The notes below the pieces were generated by a model. It saw only the letters and a program-made list of their open reading frames with translations. It had not been told where the DNA came from and made no database searches. A stretch of DNA of 64,000 bases from Egicoccus halophilus (GTDB lineage: Bacteria > Actinomycetota > Nitriliruptoria > Nitriliruptorales > Nitriliruptoraceae). Shown here one piece after another: positions 26,765 to 34,296 of the stretch. A program made the position numbers and the translations under genes. The stretch lies in contig NZ_CP036250.1 in assembly GCF_004300825.1 (NCBI RefSeq), forward strand, positions 3,793,001-3,857,000, written 5' to 3'. The stretch's first letter is position 1; each line of letters opens with the position of its first letter.

Positions 26765-28206
26765 AGGAGCAGCAGCGACTCGTTGAGGAGTCCGGGCGGC
26801 ACGCTGCCTGGGTCTTCGCCCGCGAGGCGTCGGCGGGTCTCGCCCGCGCCACCCAGGAGTGGCTGGCCGACGGGAACCGCACCGCTGCGGCTGAACTCGC
26901 GCGCCAGCACGCCAACAAGGCGTCGCACTTCGCCGCCGGCCACGCGTTCGAGTTCGTTGAGACGTTGAAGTTCAACGCCGCGAGCGCGAGAGCCGGCGAG
27001 ACACTGCGCGCCGTGACGACAGCCTCGATGGGCCAGTCGACCGCAGCTGCCGACATCATCATCTCGCGGGATGGTGACCTTGTCCGCGAGGTGCAGGCCA
27101 AGTTCTACGAGAACGCCCGTGAAGCGCTCAACGCGTTCGAGGCGGAGAAGTACGACGGGATGCAGCGGCTGGCATCCGCCGACAAGGTCGAGGACCTCCG
27201 AGATCTACTCAGCCGTCGCTTGGGCATGAACCCTGATGGCATCCGCGTGTCCGGTTACCGCGACGTGGAACGCAACCTCACCGGCGAACTGCACCACGAC
27301 GGTGTCAGCTCGGGCGGAACCAGTCGCGCTGAGGCTCAGCGAGCCGCGGGCGACCCCTCCGGCTGGCTTCGCGAGCAGCAGGTCGGCTCGATGGTCAACG
27401 AGACCCTCGCGGCCGCCGCGGTCGGTGCCGCCGCAGGAGGTGTCTTCACCGCCGCGGCGCAGTCGCTCCGGCTCGGGCTGGCCGCCCAGCACGGCGAGAT
27501 CGGCATCGCCGAGTCGATCGTGGAGATCGCGACCACGTCGGCCACCGCTGCGGTCAGGTCGGGAACCACATCGGGTCTCGCACAGGTGATCCAGATCGGC
27601 GCCCGCAACAGCCAGATGTTCTCGCCCCTTGCTGAGACCACCGCGCCGGTAGCGATCGCCAGCGCCGTGATCTCCACCGGCCAGGCCGCCTACGACTACG
27701 CGCTCGGCCGCACATCTCGAGATGAACTCATCGATCGGTGCGGCGAGGTCGCTCTGCGCAACACCGGCGCATGGGCTTTCGGCATCATCGGCCAGGCGGT
27801 CGTCCCCGTCCCCGTCGTCGGCGCACTGGTCGGCTCGACCGCCGGGTACCTCACCTCCGCGATAGTCCTCGAAGGGTTCAAGCTCGCCCGCCTCGCCGCT
27901 GCGGATGCCGACGCAGCAGAAGCGCGCCTGGTCTCGATCGAGGACGAGATCATGACCGCCATCATGCGGCTCGAGGAGTGTCGGCTGACAGTCGAGGCGA
28001 CCATCGCCACCGAGGTAGACGTCTTCGAGACGACCCTGCTGCCCACGATGGACCGACTCGAGAGCGCCCTCACCGATGGTCACGCGAGCGACGCCCTCGA
28101 CGCGATGGTCAACCTCAACCTCGAACTCGGCGCCAAGCTCGACTGGTCGACCCTGCCGGAGTTCGACGAGTTCATGGCCGACCACACGAGTTCGCTGCGA
28201 CTCTGA
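26761..28206 (+). CDS. Putative PD-(D/E)xK-fold nuclease fused to hydrophobic helices
   Basis: A 481-residue protein. Near residues 64-114 it shows an E, then D98 in AADIII, then E110-V-Q112-A-K114 in VREVQAKFY. This spacing is typical of restriction-endonuclease-fold nucleases of the E-x-Q subtype. Two Ala/Gly-rich hydrophobic stretches follow (about 213-235 and 325-375), then a C-terminal helical, coiled-coil-like region. The GTG start overlaps the preceding stop by GTGA. The combination of nuclease-like and membrane segments beside a TerB protein suggests a defence or toxin module, but no experimental family is known to me, and the nuclease call rests on a short motif. Confidence 0.6.
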   Translation: MKEQQRLVEESGRHAAWVFAREASAGLARATQEWLADGNRTAAAELARQHANKASHFAAGHAFEFVETLKFNAASARAGETLRAVTTASMGQSTAAADIIISRDGDLVREVQAKFYENAREALNAFEAEKYDGMQRLASADKVEDLRDLLSRRLGMNPDGIRVSGYRDVERNLTGELHHDGVSSGGTSRAEAQRAAGDPSGWLREQQVGSMVNETLAAAAVGAAAGGVFTAAAQSLRLGLAAQHGEIGIAESIVEIATTSATAAVRSGTTSGLAQVIQIGARNSQMFSPLAETTAPVAIASAVISTGQAAYDYALGRTSRDELIDRCGEVALRNTGAWAFGIIGQAVVPVPVVGALVGSTAGYLTSAIVLEGFKLARLAAADADAAEARLVSIEDEIMTAIMRLEECRLTVEATIATEVDVFETTLLPTMDRLESALTDGHASDALDAMVNLNLELGAKLDWSTLPEFDEFMADHTSSLRL

Positions 28207-28354
28207 CGCCGAGCCACCCCCGCTCGCACCCGCCGTGTCACAGGTGCCCGGGATACTGATCCTCGTCGCCAGGCACGTCGGTGCCCGCGGCGGCTCCATC
28301 GATCGCACTCGCGCCACGTCCGTGGCCGTGAGCCGCTGTCCGATGGAGGCGAAC

Positions 28355-29641
28355 GTGACTGAGCGAACTGACTGGCTCGACTGGCGTCAGCGTGCACCGG
28401 CGCTGCTCATCGCCGAGCTCCTGGCCGGTGAGGTAGAACGGCGTACCCCGCCGACCTTCCGCAACCGGTTGGCGTCGGCGCTCGGTGGCGACCCCGACTT
28501 CGTCGAGTTCGCAAACAGGGTCGGTGGGCTGGCCGATCTGGTCGAGTGGGCTGGTCTCGGCATCCTGCTGGAGAAGCAGCCACCGACCTTGCTCGAGGGC
28601 GTGCTGCCTGGTCGTGAGCCGGTGTGGGGTGATGCGTGTCCGTTGACAATGCGCTCGCCCCCGGCGTGCCGGTTCCGCCACACGGGCTGCCTGCTGGCTG
28701 GAAGGACCTGGAGGGTCTGGGCGGGCCGGTCGGTCTGCTGGTGGCACCGAGCCGGACCTTCGCTGACGCGTTCGACCTGGCCTGGTACGTGCCCCGACCG
28801 CTGGTCCGACGCTTCCACGCCTGGCGTCGCCAGACCACCCGGGAGCTGGAGAAGAGCCTCGGTGCTGCGTTGCGCGGTGCGGTGTACCGGGTCAGCGACG
28901 GCACCATCGAACCTCGACCTGCGCCCATCGAACGTGCCGAGCTGGAGTTCGACGCCGAGGTCTGGCGCGTCGTCGATGAGGACGTGCTGCGACTGTTCGA
29001 CAACGCCGAGGTCCTGCTCGACCTCGGCCTCGGGCTCGACCGTGGGGTCCTGCTGCACGGCCGCCCGGGACCGGCAAGACTGACCTGATGCGGGTGGTGA
29101 TGCACGAACTCCGCGACCAGGTGACCGTGCTCCTGCCCGACAACAGCGCCGCCCGCAACAACCTGACCGGGCTCTACGCGCTGGCCGCCCAGCTCCGCCC
29201 GAGCCTGGTCGTGCTCGACGACATCGACCTCATCATCGGCAGCGGCCGATCGAGCACGACACTGGTCGACTTCTTGGCCAGCGTGGACGGGGCGGTCAAC
29301 TCCCACGAGGGCATCATCACCCTGGCAGCCACCAACCGGCTGCAGGTCATCGACGAAGCAGCCCGCCGCTCCGCACGGTTTGACCGGCTCATCGAACTCC
29401 CCCGACCACCCGCGGCCGGGCGGGCCCGCATCCTGACCCGCTACCTCGGCCGGTTCGCCGACAACGTCGACGTGCAACGCATCGCCACCGCCAGCGCCGG
29501 AGCGACCGCGCTGACCTCCGCGAGGTCGTCCGCCACGCGGTCCTCGCCACCAACGGAGCACCCGACACGCCCGCGCTCCTCGCTGCAGTCACCGACGCCG
29601 ACTTCGCCGACCCGGCAGCCAGACACGGGAACTACCTGTGA
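28355..29641 (+). pseudogene. AAA ATPase gene broken by about three frameshifts
   Basis: Reading across frames gives one classical AAA ATPase: a helical N-terminal part (from a GTG after GGAGG at 28355), Walker A, Walker B SLVVLDDIDLIIG, sensor 1 TLAATNRL, an arginine-finger-like ARRSARFDRLIELP, and a C-terminal lid ending at 29641. The frame changes near 28630, inside Walker A near 29067 (HGRPG then TGKT needs one extra G or A) and near 29507 (one G missing before the lid). The 28630 break could instead separate two genes. The last codons overlap the nuclease gene by GTGA. If the shifts are real, the protein is inactive. Confidence 0.62.
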
Positions 29642-31407
29642 GCGTGCACCCGAACCCACATCACGACGAGACGTCGCAGTCGTGTGACAGGCTTGGGGCA
29701 GCAACGGGGAGATGGGGCGGGATGGACGGGGACGTGCGCGAGGGGTTCGCGCCGCTCGGGGGCTACGCGGCACGGTCCTGCCCCGTGGTGACGCAGTGGG
29801 ACATCGTGCGGCCCGCTGAGCCCGCGTCCGCGTCGGCGTTCTTCGCGGGACTCGGTGAGGCCGGTGTCAGCTTCGAGGCGACCGTCTTCGAACAGCTCGC
29901 TCGTCTGCACCCGTCGGTGGCGTGGATCGCCGAAGACGTCCGCCGGTCCGAACGCGCCGGGCTCACCAGCGAGGCCATGGACGCGGGGGTGGAGTTGATC
30001 CTCGGCGGCCGCCTACCGGTGGACCACCTCGGCGGCCGGGTCGCGCACCCCGACGTCCTGGTCCGCAACGGGTCCGAGCCAGTGGATGGCCGGTGGCGGT
30101 ACCTGGCGGTCGACGTCAAACACCACGCCACCCTGGTCGACAGCGACAAGGGCGCCGAGGTCGTCGTGCACGACCTGGCCGACCTCGGTTCACCCGATGG
30201 GGCCGAGACCGAACCGGTCGGACGTCGCGACAGCACGACGAAGAAGGACCTGCTGCAGCTGGCCCACTACCAGCGGACCCTCGGGGCCTGCGGGCACGCC
30301 GCCCCAGGGCCGGTGTGGGCGGGTGTGCTCGGCCGTGAGGGCGCGATCGCCTGGTACCGGCTCGACGTACCGGCGTGGCAACACCGAGCCAGCGACGGCA
30401 CGGACCTGCCGGATGCGACCACCCTCGAGGTCTACGACCACGAGTTCGCCCACCGCCGGACTGTTGCCGAGGCCGCGACCAGCTACCTCCACGACCCGAA
30501 GGTGCCGTTGCCGGTGCAGCCGGTGCGGATCGGAGACTGCGAACAGTGCCGCTGGCGGCTGCACTGCGGCCAGCTCCTCACCGACCGCCAAGACGTCTCG
30601 CTGCTCCCGGCTGTGGACCTGGCGCTGTGGCGGCAACTCCACGACGTGGGGCTCGACACCATCCCCGCCCTCGCCTACTGGGAGGACCTTGACCAGGTCG
30701 ATGACGTCGACGAAGGCCGGCTGCAGCGGGCAGCCGACGAGGCTCGCGCCTACCTCGGTCCTCAGCTCGCCTACCTGCGCCGCGGAATCCAGCGGCTCGA
30801 TGTCCCGAGGGCCGACGTCGAGATCGACGTGGACATGGAGAACGTCGAGGGCGGGGCCTACCTGTGGGGCGTGTGGGTCACCGACCGAACGGGCCTCGGC
30901 ATCGCCGTCGGCGGGTACCAGGCGTTCGTCGACTGGAACCCAGACCCAGCCCAGGCCGGCATCGCAGCCTTCGAGCGGTTCTGGTCCTGGCTGCAACAGC
31001 TCCGTCACCAGTGCCGAGCGGCAGGTGTGAGCGTCGCGGCCTACTGCTGGTCGGCCTCCGCCGAGAACACCTGGCTCCGCACCGGCGGCCAGCATCTCGA
31101 CCTCGCCGACGAGGTGGAGACCTTCATCGACTCGGCCGAGTGGATCGACCTGCTCGCGGTGTTCCGCGACCAGCTCGTCACCGGCCATGGCAACGGACTG
31201 AAGACCGTCGCCACACGCCTCGGGTTCGCCTGGCAGGATCACGACCCCGGCGGGGCACAGTCGATGCAGTGGTGGCAGGACGCTGTCGACCAGACCCTGC
31301 CCCCGACCTCCGGGAACTACAGCGGCAGCGGCTGCTGCAGTACAACCGCGACGACGTCGCCGCCACCGTCCACGTCCGCAACTGGCTCGACACCGCAGAC
31401 GACCTGA
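29638..31407 (+). CDS. TM0106-family RecB-like nuclease with frameshifted C-terminus
   Basis: A 589-residue reading frame. The RecB-type nuclease core is clear: HPDV supplies D139, and AVDVKHH supplies D159 and K161. Clustered cysteines (CEQCRWRLHCG near 300) may bind a metal or cluster. A second, RNase H/DEDD-like exonuclease domain begins at EIDVDMENVEGG. Its last motif, LLQYNRDDVAAT, lies in another frame ending at 31430, because a C run near 31299 is one base short; as written, the tail from about residue 555 is wrong. The GTG overlaps the AAA gene by GTGA; an ATG at 29722 after GGGGCGGG is an alternative start. It probably works with the AAA ATPase. Confidence 0.7.
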   Translation: MSVHPNPHHDETSQSCDRLGAATGRWGGMDGDVREGFAPLGGYAARSCPVVTQWDIVRPAEPASASAFFAGLGEAGVSFEATVFEQLARLHPSVAWIAEDVRRSERAGLTSEAMDAGVELILGGRLPVDHLGGRVAHPDVLVRNGSEPVDGRWRYLAVDVKHHATLVDSDKGAEVVVHDLADLGSPDGAETEPVGRRDSTTKKDLLQLAHYQRTLGACGHAAPGPVWAGVLGREGAIAWYRLDVPAWQHRASDGTDLPDATTLEVYDHEFAHRRTVAEAATSYLHDPKVPLPVQPVRIGDCEQCRWRLHCGQLLTDRQDVSLLPAVDLALWRQLHDVGLDTIPALAYWEDLDQVDDVDEGRLQRAADEARAYLGPQLAYLRRGIQRLDVPRADVEIDVDMENVEGGAYLWGVWVTDRTGLGIAVGGYQAFVDWNPDPAQAGIAAFERFWSWLQQLRHQCRAAGVSVAAYCWSASAENTWLRTGGQHLDLADEVETFIDSAEWIDLLAVFRDQLVTGHGNGLKTVATRLGFAWQDHDPGGAQSMQWWQDAVDQTLPPTSGNYSGSGCCSTTATTSPPPSTSATGSTPQTT

Positions 31408-31494
31408 CCTCCATCGCCGCATGGCGATGACCGCCGTCCGGGACTCCGCCACGGGTCACCCTGATCTCCCGACGACACGAAGGACGATGGCGCT

Positions 31495-31959
31495 GTGGCC
31501 GCACCTGAACTGCAAGGACCGGCGCTGCTGGCTGCCGCCCTCTGTCTGGCCGCAACGGCGCACGCCGGCACCTTCGACGAGGCGAGCCTGCCCTACCTCG
31601 CCCACCCGATGCGGGTCGCAGCACGCCTGGTCGCCGACGGGGACGACGTGGTCGCCGCCGGACTGCTCCACGACGTCGTCGAAGACTCGACCCTCACTCT
31701 CGACGACCTCGCCGCCGCCGGATTCCCCACAGCCGTCCGCGACGCCGTCGACGCGCTCACCAAACGCGACGGCGAGCCGTACGAGCAGGCCATCAGCCGC
31801 GCTGCCGCCGATCCCATCGCCGCCAGGGTCAAAGCCGCAGACATCGCCGACAACGCCGACAACGCCCGGCTCGCGCTCCTCGACCCAGAGACACAGGAGC
31901 GACTCGCGGCCAAGTACGCCGCCGCTCGAGCCCGACTCGAGGTCTCGAGCTCCGCGTAG
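31495..31959 (+). CDS. HD-domain phosphohydrolase (SpoT-like)
   Basis: A 154-residue standalone HD domain with AHPMRVA, the metal-binding LLHDVVEDSTLTLDDL and the distal KAADIADNADNARL. This matches the hydrolase half of RelA/SpoT proteins and small alarmone or nucleotide hydrolases. A GTG start is used; the weak AAGGACG lies a little far upstream. It follows the nuclease gene in the same direction and is intact, unlike its upstream neighbours. Substrate cannot be assigned. Confidence 0.78.
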   Translation: MAAPELQGPALLAAALCLAATAHAGTFDEASLPYLAHPMRVAARLVADGDDVVAAGLLHDVVEDSTLTLDDLAAAGFPTAVRDAVDALTKRDGEPYEQAISRAAADPIAARVKAADIADNADNARLALLDPETQERLAAKYAAARARLEVSSSA

Positions 31960-32009
31960 ACCCGCCGCCAGCACGAGCGTCTTGGACGAACCTGGCCAAT
32001 GGAGAACAC

Positions 32010-32783
32010 GTGAGCGACACCATGATCGCCGTAGGCATCGACCTCGCCGTGCAGGCCTCGAAGACGGGGGTCTGCGTCCTGAGGAAGGACTCCGACGGGA
32101 AGACCTACGCCTACTTCGACTCGCGACGCAACGATGAGGATCTCGCAGCACTCATCTACAAAGCTTGGGAAGCGAAGCCGAGGGTTCCCGTCGCGATCGA
32201 TGTCCCACTGGGCTGGTCGCCGAAGTTCAGAGACTTCCTCCAGGACCCGAGTTCCGAGGAGTCCAAGGCACTCCTCCAGCATCACCGCAAGGACTACCGC
32301 TACATCGATCTCCGTCTACGTCAAGCGGACCAGGATCTTCACGGACACCTCCACGAGGTCTTGCCTAAGCCCACGAACTGGGGAGCCAACAAGGTTCCCT
32401 CACCCCTGTCGGCCTCGACCGACAAGCTCGGGGCCGCGACTATGCGTTGGTTTGCCATCCGGGCCGCCATGAAGGACACGAACGCCGCTGACCACGTGCT
32501 GGAGACCTACCCCGCCGCGGCGCGCTACGTCTGGGAGTGGCCGGACCGCAAACACCTCGGTGATGACGTCGAAGCGTTGATCCGAGATGACGTCTCGTGG
32601 GACCCGAGCCGACGGCAACAGGATCCGTACAAGGCGACGGAACATGAGCGGGACGCGCTTGTCGCCAGCCTCGTGGCTCGGCTCGATGTCGGTGAGCGCC
32701 GTGGATTCCCCGGCAAGGAGTTCCCGAGCGGCGAGGGCTGCATCTGGATCCCAGAGAAGAAGAGCAAGCCGCCCTGCGACTGA
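32010..32783 (+). CDS. DUF429 family protein (predicted RNase H-like fold)
   Basis: A 257-residue protein with the DUF429 hallmarks: AVGIDLAVQASKTGVCVL at the N-terminus, PVAIDVPLGWS near residue 62 and VLETYPAAAR near 168. The paired acidic residues in the first two motifs are compatible with a metal-dependent nuclease of the RNase H type, though the activity is only predicted for the family. A GTG start follows GGAGAA. Its codon use is less GC3-extreme than the core genes, consistent with transfer. Confidence 0.75.
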   Translation: MSDTMIAVGIDLAVQASKTGVCVLRKDSDGKTYAYFDSRRNDEDLAALIYKAWEAKPRVPVAIDVPLGWSPKFRDFLQDPSSEESKALLQHHRKDYRYIDLRLRQADQDLHGHLHEVLPKPTNWGANKVPSPLSASTDKLGAATMRWFAIRAAMKDTNAADHVLETYPAAARYVWEWPDRKHLGDDVEALIRDDVSWDPSRRQQDPYKATEHERDALVASLVARLDVGERRGFPGKEFPSGEGCIWIPEKKSKPPCD

Positions 32784-33351
32784 GATGGCCAGTCGTTGGT
32801 GGTGGGGAGTAGCCGCCGCGACGGTTGACGGCAGGGCAGCGGCGGTCAGTCGTTTCGTGATTGCCCGGCGCGCTGTAGGAGGAGGGCGAGCAGTTGCCGC
32901 CAAAGCGGACCCGTGCTGGCTACGCCCGCCGGTCGTGGCTGCTGAGGCGGAGGCGACAGATCTTGAGGTCAGGAGGGTGTCGAGCGGTGCCGCAGGTTCG
33001 AGCGCAGCGTTCGGCGGTGCGGGTCGGGGTGGGCCGTGTCGGGCGTGGGCGCGGCTGTTGATCAGGATGGCCCAGCCGGCGACGTCCAGGAGTTGGCGTC
33101 GCCAGCCGAGGGATGCGAGTCTGGGCAGACCCCCTCCTTCTCCCGCAGGAGTGACTCGCGCCGTTCAAGAAGCTCTGTCCGTGTCTCCATCGCGCCAGCG
33201 TACGTCAAACTGCAAACTTCCCCATTTGCATACCGTCGGCGCCCACGGTCGCTGGGCTGCACGCCGGTAGGCTGGCCGGGACCTTCTGTGGGCAGGGTCC
33301 CCAGGGCTCGGAACGCGCGGAGCCCCACGCGGACCCTTCCGCGGAGGTCCC
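32784..33351. other. Gene-poor interval before tRNA-Arg, right edge of the island
   Basis: No convincing gene was found. A minus-strand frame starting near 33190 (METRTELLERRES) looks protein-like for about 20 residues but breaks at the G run of the 18-bp repeat. A continuation with WRRQLLDVAGWAILINSR sits one frame away down to about 32980. This may be the remnant of a short gene. Confidence 0.4.
33118..33135. repeat. 18-bp direct repeat, right copy
   Basis: Identical to 25360-25377 and in the same orientation, lying 217 bases before the tRNA-Arg gene. Together they could mark the ends of an inserted segment of about 7.7 kb. Confidence 0.45.
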
Positions 33352-33427
33352 GCCCCCGTAGCTCAGTGGATAGAGCGTCGGTTTCCTAAACCGTGCGTCG
33401 CAAGTTCGATTCTTGCCGGGGGCGCCA
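33352..33427 (+). tRNA. tRNA-Arg(CCU)
   Basis: A complete cloverleaf of 76 bases with encoded CCA. The acceptor GCCCCCG pairs perfectly with CGGGGGC. The D arm is GCTC/GAGC. The anticodon loop TTCCTAA gives CCU, and the T arm is GCAAG-TTCGATT-CTTGC. One T-T mismatch occurs at the top of the anticodon stem (27-43). tRNA genes are frequent integration landmarks, and the accessory island ends just 5' of it. Confidence 0.93.
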
Positions 33428-33485
33428 CACCACCAGCCACTCGCGTCGGACCGGCCGGCCCCACCGCACGGCCAGCCGGAACCGC

Positions 33486-34280
33486 TCAGGCCGGCGCGTC
33501 GAGCGCGTCGGGCTCGGCGAACAGGATCTCGCCGACCTGGTCGGCGACCGCCTCGCGGGCCACGCGCGGGAAGCCGGTGTCGGTCACCAGCACGTCGACG
33601 GCTCGCAGCGGCGCGAAGGTCGCCAGGCCCACCACGCCCCACTTGGTGTGGTCGGCGACGACCACGACCTGTCCGGCCGAGGCGATCATCGTGCGGTTGG
33701 TCTGCGCCTCGGCGAGGTTCGGCGTGGTCACCCCGGCGTGCAGGTCGAGCCCGTGGGCACCGAGGAAGAGCACGTCGACGTTCAGTCCGCGCAGCGCGGC
33801 GTCGGCGATCGGGCCGGTCAGCGCGTCCGACGGGGTGCGGAACACCCCGCCGGTGAGCACGATGCTCTGCCCGGGCACCCCGAGCCGGTGCAGTTGCATG
33901 GCGACGTTGGTCGAGTTGGTGACCAGCGTCAGCCCGTCGATCTGCGCGAGCTCCTGCGCGAGCTGCCAGGTGGTCGTCCCGGCCGAGAGGGCGACGGCCG
34001 TCCCCGGCCGGACCAGCTGCGCCGCCCGACGGGCGATGGCCCGCTTCTCCGCGGCCGCGAACCGGCGCTTGCGTTCGAAGCCGAGCTCGATCGCCCGCTC
34101 CCCGGCGAGCACCGCACCACCGTGGACCTTGCGGACGACCCCCTGTTCGGCGAGCGCGTCGAGATCGCGCCGGATCGTCATGTCCGACACGTCGAGCTGC
34201 ACGGCGAGGTCGGCGACCCGGACGCTGCCGTGGTCACGCACCGCGTCCAGGATTCGCGAGCGTCGCGCGCTGGCGAGCAC
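33486..34280 (-). CDS. DeoR/GlpR-family transcriptional regulator
   Basis: A 264-residue regulator. The N-terminal DeoR helix-turn-helix contains VRVADLAVQLDVSDMTIRRDL, and the C-terminal sugar-phosphate sensing domain has SAGTTTWQLAQEL and ADHTKWG. The GTG at 34280 lies six bases after GGGGAGG; a TTG two codons upstream overlaps the spacing. It follows the beta-galactosidase gene by 16 bases, so it is the last gene of the importer operon and most likely represses it until a sugar phosphate binds. Confidence 0.85.
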   Translation of the reverse strand: MLASARRSRILDAVRDHGSVRVADLAVQLDVSDMTIRRDLDALAEQGVVRKVHGGAVLAGERAIELGFERKRRFAAAEKRAIARRAAQLVRPGTAVALSAGTTTWQLAQELAQIDGLTLVTNSTNVAMQLHRLGVPGQSIVLTGGVFRTPSDALTGPIADAALRGLNVDVLFLGAHGLDLHAGVTTPNLAEAQTNRTMIASAGQVVVVADHTKWGVVGLATFAPLRAVDVLVTDTGFPRVAREAVADQVGEILFAEPDALDAPA

Positions 34281-34296
34281 GCTCAACCTCCCCGGC

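Noticed and set aside
32587-33270. Plus-strand frame across the end of DUF429 and the following gap
   Set aside because: It starts inside the DUF429 gene without a ribosome site and is Arg/Ala-rich with no motif.
33352-33427. tRNA 3' end as the attachment core of the island
   Set aside because: The island lies on the 5' side of the tRNA, and neither 18-bp repeat copy matches the tRNA sequence.
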